From assembly GCA_016946835.1 (NCBI GenBank), contig JACVTC010000126.1, positions 1 to 64,000 on the forward strand: 64,000 bases of DNA, given 5' to 3'. How positions within the stretch are numbered: the stretch's first letter is position 1; each line of letters starts with the position of its first letter. The position numbers were made by a program, and so were the translations under genes. This DNA comes from Neocallimastix lanati (nom. inval.). Taxonomy: Eukaryota > Neocallimastigomycota > Neocallimastigomycetes > Neocallimastigales > Neocallimastigaceae. This document shows positions 12,678-23,699 of the stretch, piece after piece. The notes beneath the pieces are model-generated. The model was given only the letters and a program-made list of their open reading frames with translations. It was not told where the DNA came from and did no database searches.

Positions 12678-12790
12678 TTTTTTTTTTTATTTTTTTTTTT
12701 TTTTTTTTACTATTATATATATATATATTCAACAATATATTTTTATGCTATAATTAAAAATAATAATTAATAATAATTCATATAATATAT
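12261..12790. other. AT-rich spacer
   Basis: No gene seen. It holds degenerate AAAAT pentamers, two long T runs (about 12455-12475 and 12670-12708), a short (ATT)n array near 12650-12675 and (TA)n near 12713-12730. Confidence 0.6.
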
Positions 12791-14849
12791 TATAATATTT
12801 TACCAATTCTAAATCTGGGAAAGCATTAATTAATGGAGTATCACTTCTGCTGTAATATTAGGATCAGCTCCATTTTCAATAAGATACTTTACCATTTCAT
12901 AATCTTTATTTTGACAGGCAGTCATTAAAATAGGGTCCCCTACATCCGACTTAGTATTAATATCAGCACCATTTTCAATTAAATAGGTAACTAATTCACT
13001 ATTTCCCTCTTTATAGGACATTTGGATTAATGTTTTATTTCCTTCATCAATTAAATTTGCCGTTTTATATTTGTTTATAAGATATTTAATAATTTCTGTA
13101 TTACCTGATCTAACATAGGATTCAAATGGAGAACAAAAATCTTTAGGATTAAAATAAGTACTATAGTCAATTAAATATTTACTTTTTAAATAGTTAATTT
13201 GATTATTTTTTAAATTCGTATAAATATTTGCACCATATTCAATTAAATATTTATAAAAATCATTTTTTTTTTCTTTTTCATCATATTGATTAGTAATAGC
13301 AATTCTATTATTATAAAATTCAACACCATGATCAATTAAATATTTAATTTCATTCATACAATCAATATCATGATAATCATTATTACTAATTAATATCATT
13401 AATCCTGATTTTCCTTCATAATTATCTTTTATATTAATATTAGCCCCATGTTCTGTTAAAAATTTTATTGCTTCTATATTATTATTTTCACATTCAGTAG
13501 CAAAAATTTTATTGCTTCTATATTATTATTTTCACATTCAGTAGCAAAAATTTTATTGCTTCCATATTATTATTTTCACATTCAGTAGCAAAAATTTTAT
13601 TGCTTCTATATTATTATTTTCACATTCAGTAGCAAAAATTTTATTGCTTCTATATTATTATTTTCACATTCAGTAGCAAAAAGAGGTCTATCTACCATTA
13701 TAATCATTTGGTTCATATTTATCAAAATTTATTCCTTGTTCTACTAATAAATTTAATGTTTCATAATTTTCTTCATAGAAACATGAACTTAATATTTCTT
13801 CAATATTAAAATATCTTTTATATATATTTCCTTCTACATTAAATTTTTTTTAAATATTCAATAATTTCTGTATTTTCTGTTTTTTTTTAATAAATTTTGA
13901 TACATTATTACAATACATTTTAACATTATTATTTAATAAAAATTTAATTTCTTTATCATTATTTTCATTCACTAAATCATATAAATAATTAAAAGGTACT
14001 TTCACTACTCCATCTACAGTAAAATCTTTGCAAAACTTTTTAAACTTTCTAATACTTATACTGGTTTTATTTTTTGAAGTTTGTACTAATAACATAATAA
14101 GTTTATTGATACGATTATGATATTCTTTTATTGCAACCTTTAAATATTTATTAAAACTTTCTCTATTCACATTAGTATCATGACAAACTATTTGAATATT
14201 ATTTATAAATTCTTCATTAAATTCATCTTCACTTGAAGCAATATATAATTTTTCTAAAAAATAGTTAAAATTCACATTATTATTATATAAAAGTTTAAAA
14301 ATATTTTAATGTTTAACAATCTTTAATTATAAATATATATTAATAAATTTTCACCACGACTATTACAAAAATTAATATCAGACCCACGTTTCTTTAAATA
14401 ATTAAATATTTTAATAAAATTTTCATTAAAAATAATTTTTTTTTTTTTTTTTTTTTAGTTTCATTTGTTTTAGTTGTATTAGAGGTATTGATACTATTAT
14501 TATCATTTGTTGTATCTGTAGTATTATTAAGCCGTTGTTTTGGAATGGCATTTTCAAATGCTATAAATAATGGTACTTCATGTTGTTTTGTTTCATAATT
14601 TAAACTTGTTCTATATTTTTGACATTTTTCACTAATAAATTCAATTAAAGGTAATGGACAATTATTTTGAATTGCATAGACTAATAAGTCAAAATCTGTA
14701 GTAATTAAATCATCAATTTTTAATGTATTTTTATTAAGTTCTAAAAATGATTTAAAATTGTTTAATACATCTTTTCTATCTTCTGAATTTAAAAGTTTTT
14801 TTTTTTTTTTTTTTACCCCAGTAATATTATTATTTTCTTTTTTGAACAT
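12780..14849 (-). pseudogene. Ankyrin-repeat protein, disrupted
   Basis: Start MFKKENNNITGV at 14849. The N-terminal part is helical (14394-14849) with a poly-Lys stretch and a Thr/Asn-rich linker; a middle part (13850-14275) contains ENNDKEIKFLLNNNVKMY; the C-terminal part (12830-13680) holds clear ankyrin repeats, for example NTEIIKYLINKYKTANLID, NSELVTYLIENGADINTK and DYEMVKYLIENGADPN. Ankyrin repeats mediate protein binding; large ankyrin proteins of this type are frequent in gut-fungal genomes. Frames change at least four times, near A/T runs and at the 44-bp tandem array, and the 3' end fades after ELVKYYN, so no complete product is expected from this assembly. Confidence 0.7.
13458..13677. 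repeat. 44-bp tandem repeat, 5 copies
   Basis: Five head-to-tail copies of a 44-bp unit (13458-13501, 13502-13545, 13546-13589, 13590-13633, 13634-13677) differ at one base, in copy 3. On the - strand one unit encodes ATECENNNIEAIKFL of an ankyrin repeat. Because 44 is not a multiple of three, each added copy shifts the frame. Confidence 0.97.
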
Positions 14850-15729
14850 TGTATATTTTTATTATATTATTTATTTAAAAAACATTGTATATTTTTATTA
14901 TATTATTTATTTAAATATTCAAATTAAATTAAAGTGTGAATATAAATAATATTTAATATAATTAAAAATAAAAAATAAATATATATTTTTAAAAGTATTT
15001 TATATTTTTAAAATGAAAAATATTATATTTGTAATAACTATAAAAAATATAATTAATACTTATATACAAAATTATTCACAACGAAATTTAATTTAACTTA
15101 CTTATATGCTTTCGTACTTATGATATTAGCATGTTTTACTTATGCTGATTCATGTAGAGTAGATGTAGCCGCTAACTTTTACAAATAGGTTGAATGTCAC
15201 AATAAAAAGATTAAAAAGATTAAATATCCTGATACGGAAGGTTTGGCGTGATAATTATGTTTTCTATTGTAAGTGTGATGTTTACGTATAAATAAAATAA
15301 ACAAAAACTAAAGTAAAATACATAATGTATAATTAAAATATTATATATTATCTACACAAATACAATATTAAATAATATATTTATTTAATATAATTAATAT
15401 AAACATAGTTTTTAAAACTATTTATATTTTTATTTTTTATAATATATTATAAACTATATTTAAATCATTGTTTTAAATAAATTTATTACTATTTAAACAA
15501 TAAACATAATAAAAATACAAAATATAAATATTAAATAAAATAAACAAAGTAAATAATTATTTTTAATGAATTATATTTCATAATTAAAATATAATTAAAA
15601 ATATATTATTCTTTAAAATTTTATTTATATTTATTTATTATATTTATTTAATTAAAATGAATTAAGTAAAATAATTAATCAATAATAAAAATGAAAATAT
15701 TTAATTATTTATATTTGTTATCTAATTTA

Positions 15730-15784
<55 letters not shown>

Positions 15785-16513
15785 AAAAAGCCTTATTTTA
15801 AACTACGAATATAAAAATTCAATTATTTTAAACTGCTAAATATATAAAAATAATAATTTTTTAAATAATTATTATAATTTGTGGCATTAAAGTCGAAAAG
15901 TACTAAATTTTATGTACTTTTATATTTAATTAATTATAAAATTAATATACGACACACGTCACAAATTAAAGTATTGCATTTTTGAATTTCGCAATTTGAC
16001 GTATTTTTAAATAATATGCAACTAATAATTAATATTTATTTTTAAAAATTAATAATATTTATTGATTAATAATTATATTTAATTACATAAAAATATCTTT
16101 TAATATTTTTTTTAAATGTTATAATCGTTCAAAATATTAAAATAAAAAAAAAAAAAAAGGAAAAAATTAAAAAACAAATGATTTGATTATAATAATAAAA
16201 ATATTTAATCATAAAAAATAACATTTATTATAAAACTAATGATATTAATAATATTTAACAAAAAATATCTTCTTAGTTAAATATTATTTAATATATTTAG
16301 GAAAATAAATTGAATTATTAAATTAAGAAAGAGTTAATTTTTTCTTTCTTTTTTTAAAATATATGTCTTTAATATTAGTTTAAAATAGTTTAAAAAAAAA
16401 TTAAAAAATTTAAAAGATTAAGAATTTTAATAATTTTCTTGAATATCATTAATAATATATAATATTTTTATTATATAATAAATATATATTATCTATATAT
16501 ATATTTATTTTTA
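14850..16513. other. AT-rich intergenic, 50-base A run
   Basis: No gene seen. A 31-bp segment is duplicated at about 14850-14915, and an uninterrupted run of 50 A lies at 15733-15782. A less AT-rich patch at about 15100-15280 shows no coding potential that I can defend. Confidence 0.6.
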
Positions 16514-17693
16514 CTAAATTCTGGTCTTTTTATTAATATCATTATTATTATTTTCGTTATAATTATTTCGTTTATTGTTTTCATTTATAATATTTTTCAA
16601 TTCTTTTATTTCTTTTTCTAATTCTTTTTCTTTTTCTTCTAATTCTTTTTTTTTTTCTTCTAATTCTTTATTTTTTTCATCTAATTCTTTATTTTTTTCA
16701 TCTAATAATGATAGTAAACCTGTATGATCTTCAACATCACTAACATATTTATCTTCGTCTTTAAGATTCACACAAAGTTCTAATGCTTTTCTAATTGGTC
16801 CAACCTTTATTAAAAGCCTAAGCAATTCATCTGATATGTCATTTTTTATATAAACAGCTACTTTTTTCATTTCATCGTTTTCGTTTTGATTTTTATCAAC
16901 ATTTTCTTGATTTTGACTATCATTTTTTTTCTTAATTTTTATTTCTCTTTCAATTGTTAAATATTTATTAGGATTAATAGAAGGCTTATGATATAATACA
17001 TTAATTTTAGATAAGAATGCAAACCATAATTTTCTTTCATCTAATCTTCTTTGTTTTTCATTATTTAATAATTTTTCATTTATTTCAGATACATGAAATT
17101 TTTCATTAAATTTTTTTAATTCTATTATAACCGTATCTTTAAAAGGTATACATATATTTTTTTTATTAAATTCATGTGGAAATATATGATGATAATAATC
17201 CTTATCATTTGGAAACATATCATAATATAAAAAATTAATGGAATATATCTTTTTATTGAATTGAGTTTCATTTTTAGTATAAAGGTTATCAAAAATTCTT
17301 GAAGTTGAAAGTTCTGCACGGGCTAATAAATTAGGTACTTCATGTATTTGCATTTCAATGATATAATATTTTCCTTGTTTTTCATCTTCAGCATAAATAT
17401 CAACAATAACTTTCCTTTGATTAGGACTAAAATTCGAATTTGAGTATATTTCTGTAGAATTAAATTTTAAATCTTTAATTTCCTCTTCTACTGGTAACAC
17501 TGCTTTTATTAAACTTTTTGCAACATCTTTATTATCAGAATTTCCAAATATTACTTTAAAAAGTGTATCAATTTTTAGTTCAAAAAAATTTAAACTTCTA
17601 AATTGTTCAATGAATTGGTTTTCTTCTTTCTCATTCGAACATCCAATATAATCATCTCCATCAATAATTAATTTTTTTTTTTTCTGGCTCCAT
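16514..17693 (-). CDS. Rpn-like PD-(D/E)XK nuclease, coiled-coil tail
   Basis: This is a bacterial-type recombination-promoting nuclease / PD-(D/E)XK transposase-family protein (PDDEXK_2), expected to bind and cut DNA. The N-terminal part (LNFFELKIDTLFKVIFGNSD) matches the family's 'LK.D..FK.vFG' start; the core VIVDIYAEDEKQGKYYIIEM-Q carries the Asp and the ExQ pair (Q replacing the usual Lys); RAELSTSRIFDNLY and SINFLYYDMFP follow. The last ~100 residues are a Glu/Lys heptad coiled coil (repeats of DEKNKEL, EEKKKEL) and an Asn-rich end. I place the start at ATG 17693 (MEPEKKK...). A run of 12 A at 17672-17683 puts that ATG one base out of frame with the remaining ~380 codons, which are open. 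Eleven A would give 392 residues, so a homopolymer error or recent mutation is likely. Probable horizontal acquisition from bacteria. Confidence 0.82.
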
Positions 17694-18245
17694 TTTTATT
17701 TTTAAATTATATTTAAAATATAATTTAAAAATTTAAAAAAAAAAAAAAATAAAAAAAAAAAAAATAAATTTACAATATAAAAATTAACTATTATTAATAA
17801 TTTAATTGGTCTGAAATGATCATGTGAATACTACAAAATATTAATAAATGAAAAATAAAAATAACTTTTTTTTTTAATTAATCTATATCGAGTAATTGAT
17901 ATTGAATGTCTTGTTTAAAATGCTATTGGTTAAAATGTAGAAATAGAGTTAATAATTTGTAATAATATGAGTTAATTTATTAACATTTACAAAAATGTTC
18001 ATTTTATTATTTTTTATATAATTATTAATTATTTTTTTATTAAATATTAAATAATTATTTAAAAAATTCTTAGCCTGTATAGCGTCAATTTTTAATCTAT
18101 TATCTGTTATAACTTTTACCCTTTATAAGGAAATTTTTTACTTTTTTTAAAACAATTTCGTGTTATAGTAAAAATATAAAAATATAAATTATAATGATGT
18201 ATAAAAAAAAAAATATATTATATAAAATATCTATTTTATACTTTT

Positions 18246-18560
18246 TCATTTAACTAAAATTAGTTTATATTATTTTTGAATATAAAAGTATATTATAAAA
18301 CAATAAAAATATTGAAAATATATTAATTATTATTATTTTTTATTATTTAATTACAATTTGTTAATTTTTATATAAAAAGTGTTAATACTCATATATTTCA
18401 TTTAACTAAAATTAGTTTATATTATTTTTGACTATAAGTACATTATAAAACAATAAAATATATTAATTATTATTTTTTTTTTATTTTATTACAATTTTAA
18501 TAACGTAATTTTTAATTTTTTTTTTTTTTGTTAATTTTTATATAAAAAGTGTTAATACTA
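18246..18560. repeat. Imperfect tandem duplication (~150-165 bp)
   Basis: Both copies begin TTTCATTTAACTAAAATTAG (18246 and 18395) and end TTAATTTTTATATAAAAAGT followed by GTTAATACT (about 18390 and 18560). They differ by indels in A/T runs. Non-coding. Confidence 0.8.
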
Positions 18561-19435
18561 ATTCAATTTTAATAATAATAGTAATAATTATATTAATAAA
18601 GAATAAATAAATAATATTATTAGTAATAATAATAAATAATAAATAAATAATAAAAAATTATAATTGTAATGATAATAAATAAATAATAATATTAGTAATA
18701 ATAATAATAATAATAAAATTATATAATATTAAATAACATACGTTTCATATGTAATACAAATTTATTAAAATTCACAATATAACAACTTTGCAATTTTTAT
18801 TACAAATAAAATTAATAGAAAAAAAATATGTAATATAGATAATAATATTATAATAGTATTATGATTTTTATTTGATAATGTATAATTAATTGTTAACAAT
18901 TACTTTTGATAAAAAAAAAATGTTTTGTTTGTTAACTTATACTATTTATCTGACATAAGTTTGAAATATCTATAAAATTTAAATTTCTTTATTTAAATCT
19001 TAAAATTGCTTAAAATTTAAATTCATGCTTTATTGTTTAATTGAAACGTTTTTATAGAAATTTCTGGAATTTAAGTATTTTAGAACTTTAGTTTGTTTAT
19101 TTACTTCCAAAAACTTTTAAATGTTTATTTGTATAATTTAGGAATTTGAGTTTCCATTGCTTACTTCTAAAATAAGTCATTTTATATATCTTATAACTTT
19201 AAATTACAGATTTAGATTTAAATTATCATATTCGGATTTCCAGATATGAAGTTTTAGATAATGTTATTTTTATAAATTTACTTATTTATTGTTAAGTTTA
19301 AAAATTTTAATTCTAAATTAAAATTCTGTTATCTATTTTCAGAATAATTTTAAATTTTAATTATTCTAATTACAAAATTCTTTAAATTGAATATATTTTT
19401 ATATAAAATTTATTTTAAAGTTTAGACCTTATATT

Positions 19436-19494
19436 TATTTCTATATTTATTTCTATATTTATTTCTATATTTATTTCTATATTTATTTCTATAT

Positions 19495-19533
<39 letters not shown>

Positions 19534-19606
19534 TTCTATATTTATTTATTCTATATTTATTTATTTATTTATTCTATATTTATTTATTTATTTATTTATT
19601 TATAAT
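19436..19606. repeat. ATTT / ATTTCT simple repeat
   Basis: Six TATTTATTTCTA-type units are followed by an uninterrupted ATTT tetranucleotide array with occasional CTAT interruptions. Simple-sequence DNA without a gene. Confidence 0.85.
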
Positions 19607-20280
19607 TGTATTTAAAATATTAAATAATTATATATTCTTAAATAAAATACAATGATATTATTTTTTTTATTTTTTTTTTTTTATTTTTATTTTCCTTATT
19701 ACGAAAAAGAAATGTAAATGAGTATATTAAGACAATTAAAGTTTTTTTTTTTTAATATTAACCCTACACTGTAAAAGATTACTGAGTTTCTTATTAAAAT
19801 GGTGGTTATGTAAACATTATAGCAAAGAATAAAATTGGTACACTCCACTTTATTTAGCTATAAAAAGTATATATATGTGTCATTTATATTTTCAAATGTA
19901 AACAATGTCGTGGTAATATTAAGTTTCACATTAATATCTTTAAACAAAAAATATTAATAAATTTATCGTAAAAAATATATATATGATAAATATATTAATT
20001 ATTGAATTTTAAATTTTATTTTTTTTTCATACATAAATAAATTCTTTTTTTTTTTTTTTTTTTGTGATGTAAAATATAATATTTTTTTGTTTGTTTTGTT
20101 TAAATATATAATAAAAATTATTACTACTTAGTTTATGAAAATATGAAATTACTTATTGTTTAATTATTTATTTTATTCTGATTAAATTAATATTTAAAAA
20201 TATTTTTTATAATAATATAAAATGTTTACATATATATAATTATTATTAATAAATAATTTTGAATTATTAATTTTATTTTA

Positions 20281-21629
20281 TTACTGTATTCTTTCAAAAT
20301 TATCTTCATTTATAATTGATCTCTTGCAAATTTTTCTATATAAGGATTCTTCATTATCTTCAAAATATCCGTTTAAAACTTTAAAATCTTCATTAATATT
20401 ATCAAAATTATCATCAATTTTACAATTAATAAAACTTTCATTTATATGCAAAGCTTTCACTTCTTTTCAATGTGAATCCTTAGGTTGAAATATAGTGATA
20501 TTCAGCTAAATTAGTATTATAATATTTTTCAAGATACATATTAATTAAAAAGGATGAAGATTGAAATCTTGGATTTATTTCCATAAAAATAATATCTCCA
20601 TTACTCTTGTATAGATAATCTATACCTATTATTCCCCTATAACCAGTCGTTTTTATTTTTTCGCATATTTTATATGATAATTCTAAAATTATTTTTTCTA
20701 ACATTATTTGAATATGTTAAAACTACTTTAAAATCACTGCCATAATATTTAAACTTATGATCCGTTACTTTTATTAGTTGTGCAGAAATTGGAAAATTAA
20801 TAATATTTTTTTCTCCTATCATCATTGTAATATTAAGGGATGTATTTTTTTACATATATATACATTTTATGTTACATTTTTTTTCTAAATTCCAATTTTG
20901 TATATCTTCTTCATTTTCTACTAAATATGTATTTTCTCCACCTGCACCAGTTGGAGCTTGAATAACAAATTTACTACCTGAAAATTTAACATATATATTT
21001 TCATAAGTAATAATTTTTCCTCTCATTTTAGCACCTTCTGGAATTGTTACTATGTTCTTTAAAAAATCTCTTACCTTGAATTTATCATTTAAAAAATCTA
21101 CTGTATTATCTTGATTAAGTTCAATTATATTAATATCTTTTATATTTTTGTATAGTTTTCTTATTCTTTTATTAAAAGTAATAAATTTTACATGTGGATT
21201 ATTATTTATTATATTTTTTACATTATGTTTTTATGATTTTTTTATAATCTAATAAAAATTTATCACTTTTAGTGTCTTCTAATTTTTTTTTTTTTTTTTT
21301 TTTTTGAATAAGGGATATTTCCTTTTTCACCTGTAGGATAACAACGATAGTGAACCATCAAAAAATAATTTATTAAATATTGCATTGTTTGAATTAAAAC
21401 CTATATAATAATATTTTTCAGTATATTGTATAAAACTCATTATTTTTTTGATTTTTTTTGATTTTAAAAATATGTCATTTAAATAATAACTTATATCTAA
21501 ATATAATAAATATAAATCAAATGGTTTGAGTATATAACTTCTTTTTATAAAATTTAAATGACTCTGATGTATCACATACTTTAACATAAAGATTAATTTA
21601 AAATGAAAATTATCAAATTTATTATTCAA
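20281..21629 (-). pseudogene. ATP-grasp ligase-like enzyme, disrupted
   Basis: This resembles the carboxylate-amine ligase ATP-grasp fold: an ATP-binding loop near 20960 (KFVIQAPTGAGGENTYLV) and the metal/ATP site GYRGIIGIDYLYKSNGDII followed by FMEINPRFQSSS (20480-20704), where the Glu and Asn of EINPRFQ bind Mg-ATP. The N-terminal part (21327-21629, from ATG 21629) and a C-terminal part ending DNFERIQ (stop 20281) fit the same protein, about 440 residues in all. At least five frame changes or stops interrupt it, one at a 24-base A/T run (about 21282-21305). The family is mainly bacterial, so transfer into the fungus is likely. The substrate cannot be inferred. It diverges from the chitin-binding gene 41 bp away. 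Confidence 0.68.
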
Positions 21630-21670
21630 AAAAGTAATAAAAAAAAATTAAATAAAATTTTTAAATAAAA

Positions 21671-22246
21671 ATGAAATTTCTAAATTTTTTATTTTCATTT
21701 CTATTATCCATTAATACAATATATTGTATCAATTTACCATCTAATGCTGAAGGTAATTTTAGTAAAGAATACGAAACTAAGTTAACTAAAAGATCACGTT
21801 GGGATAATGACTTTAATTCAAAAAATTTTGATGACATGAGAAAGGAATTAGAAAACAATCCAATCTATGATGACATGAGAAAGGAATTAGAAAACAATCC
21901 AGTCTATGATGACATGAGGAAGGAAATGGAAGATAACCATATCTACGATGAAATGAAAAAAAAAATGGAAACTAATCCAATCTATGATGACATGAGAAAG
22001 GATATGGAAACTAATCCTATTTATGACGACATGAGAAGGGAATTGGAAGAAAAACAGAAAAAAATAAAAATTACTGCAAAAAAGCAAGCTATTCCAACTA
22101 TACTATCTAGTAATAAGTGTGGTTCTAAGAAGGATGGAATATACATCTGTAAACGTAATTATTGTCATAGTAAATATGGATATTGTGGTAAATCCAGTGA
22201 TTACTGTGATTCTGGATGCAAATCAAGATACGGTAAATGTTGGTAA
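21671..22246 (+). CDS. Secreted hevein-type chitin-binding protein (CBM18)
   Basis: 191 residues, intact, no intron needed. The signal peptide covers residues 1-19 (hydrophobic LNFLFSFLLSINTIYC). KLTKRS at about 37-42 is a possible Kex2 site. Residues 53-130 form six tandem 14-residue repeats of the type YDDMRKELENNPI, acidic and amphipathic. The C-terminal hevein/CBM18 domain (149-190) has KCGSKKDG, HSKYGYCGKSSDYC and GCKSRYGKC, with the aromatic and Ser residues that stack on N-acetylglucosamine. The fourth Cys of the usual eight is replaced by His (CHS where CCS is normal), leaving seven. It should be exported and bind chitin, in the fungus's own wall or elsewhere. Start ATG 21671 is the first in frame and begins the signal peptide. 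Confidence 0.88.
   Translation: MKFLNFLFSFLLSINTIYCINLPSNAEGNFSKEYETKLTKRSRWDNDFNSKNFDDMRKELENNPIYDDMRKELENNPVYDDMRKEMEDNHIYDEMKKKMETNPIYDDMRKDMETNPIYDDMRRELEEKQKKIKITAKKQAIPTILSSNKCGSKKDGIYICKRNYCHSKYGYCGKSSDYCDSGCKSRYGKCW
21826..22062 (+). repeat. 42-bp in-frame repeats, six copies
   Basis: Six units encode (Y/F)DDM(R/K)K(E/D)(L/M)E-x-NP(I/V). Units 1 and 2 are almost identical in DNA, which suggests recent tandem growth; later units diverge (NHI, METNPI) and the last ends EEKQKK. The multiple-of-three length keeps the frame open, in contrast to the 44-bp array in the ankyrin gene. Confidence 0.85.
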
Positions 22247-23190
22247 TTATTAGTTAAAAAAATTACTGTTAGATTATAATAAATTAAAATCTTTATGTCA
22301 ATAAATTTATCTATTAACTTGCTCATAATCTTGATTTTTTAAAAATTAATATATAAATATAAATAAATATTATTATAAATATAATAATTAAAAAATACTT
22401 TTTTTAAAAGTTTAATATCATCATTTTTTTAATATTTAATTAAAATAATACATAATAAATATTTAAAAAAAAAAAAAAAAAATCGTTATATCAAATCAAT
22501 TTTTTTTATTATTTTATTTTTTATTCTATTTTTTTTTGTTCAACTTTGTCCCTTTATTGCTTATAAAAAAAAATTGATTAACGATAAATATATATATATA
22601 TTATTTATTTTTAATTCTCGTATTTACCGCTCTTTAGTCTTCTCAAAGTATAGGAATATTAAGGAAGTCATAATACCTCTGTATGCTTTCGCATAGGCGG
22701 ATATTCTTTCCGCTTGACCGCTTTATTGAAAAAAATTAAATATAAAATAATACACTTTTCTATCTAAAATTTTTAAATATTGAACTATAAAATTCAATCT
22801 AATATATTTTTATTATTTTTTTTTTTTTTTTTAAATATGATTAATTATTGTTGTACTATTTATTTATATTTATATTATAAAATATATAGTTATATATATA
22901 AAATTTAATAAATTTTAAAAATATTTTTTTTTTCTTTTTTAAATAATAATAATTATTACGATAATATTTATATAAATTATAATATATTATTAAATTTTTA
23001 AATTTATCATATTTTTTTTTTTTTTTTTTTATTTTTAATAATTTTTTAAAATTTTTTAGTTCTAAACGAAACAGGGTAAATTAAAAGAAAATGTTTTATA
23101 AATATATATATTAGAATTATACTTTTTAAAATAAAATAAAAAATTCCATAAAATTAAATAAAAATAAATATTTAAAATTCATTATTATTT
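22247..23190. other. AT-rich intergenic with a GC-richer patch
   Basis: No gene recognised. Around 22615-22735 base composition is clearly less AT-rich and can fold into two neighbouring hairpins (TATGC/GCATA and GCGGA/TCCGC). The rest is A/T homopolymers. Confidence 0.5.
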
Positions 23191-23196
23191 GAAAAT

Positions 23197-23637
23197 TCAA
23201 TAACTTACGATATTTGGTGTATATGAAATTTGTGACTTATCAAGGAACGGAAAAATATCAACATTATATTCATTTAAAATTTTAAACCCATATTTTAAAA
23301 ATATTTCTTTAACTCGTGTACTATTAATAGCACATTCGTAATGATTAATGACATAAGAATCTGTAATATTTATATACATAATATTATCACATTCTGAATG
23401 AGCATATCTAAGTGAACTTAATAAATAAATGTAAGAAGTCTTATCTATTATATCATTAAATTGGTTAATTTCTGTTTGGATACATTGTTTATAAGTGTTG
23501 GAGGATGAATCAATATCTTCGAAAAATAAATTATAATCAAAAAATACTAAACAAAAAATTCCATTTATATTTTTAGATATTGTAAAGATGTGATTATCCC
23601 AATCACATTTTAAATTAAAAAATTTTTCTTGTGTAAT
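23197..23637 (-). CDS. Unrecognised protein, probable internal exon
   Basis: An uninterrupted 146-codon stretch on the - strand lies between stops at 23638-23640 and 23197-23199. It reads FNLKCDWDNHIFTISKN, GIFCLVFFDYNLFFEDID, SYIYLLSSLRYAHSECDN and ECAINSTRVKEIFLKYGFK, with mixed composition unlike the low-complexity surroundings and five Cys. Near its end the sequence ATC-GTAAGT (donor at 23208) is a perfect fungal 5' splice site, so the last residues VSY are probably intronic. Neither flanking exon was found. No family recognised; it could be one exon of a fragmented gene. Confidence 0.4.
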   Translation of the reverse strand: MTQEKFFNLKCDWDNHIFTISKNINGIFCLVFFDYNLFFEDIDSSSNTYKQCIQTEINQFNDIIDKTSYIYLLSSLRYAHSECDNIMYINITDSYVINHYECAINSTRVKEIFLKYGFKILNEYNVDIFPFLDKSQISYTPNIVSY

Positions 23638-23699
23638 TCAAAAATGTAAATTATTCTTTGATTTATAAAATAATAAGTAAAGTAAATAAATCATATGAA

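Larger units (their letters stand above)
17700..20280. other. AT-rich intergenic region
   Basis: No gene seen on either strand. It contains an imperfect tandem duplication of about 150-165 bp (18246-18560), (AAT)n-like stretches at 18570-18725 and ATTT/ATTTCT repeats at 19440-19605. Confidence 0.65.
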
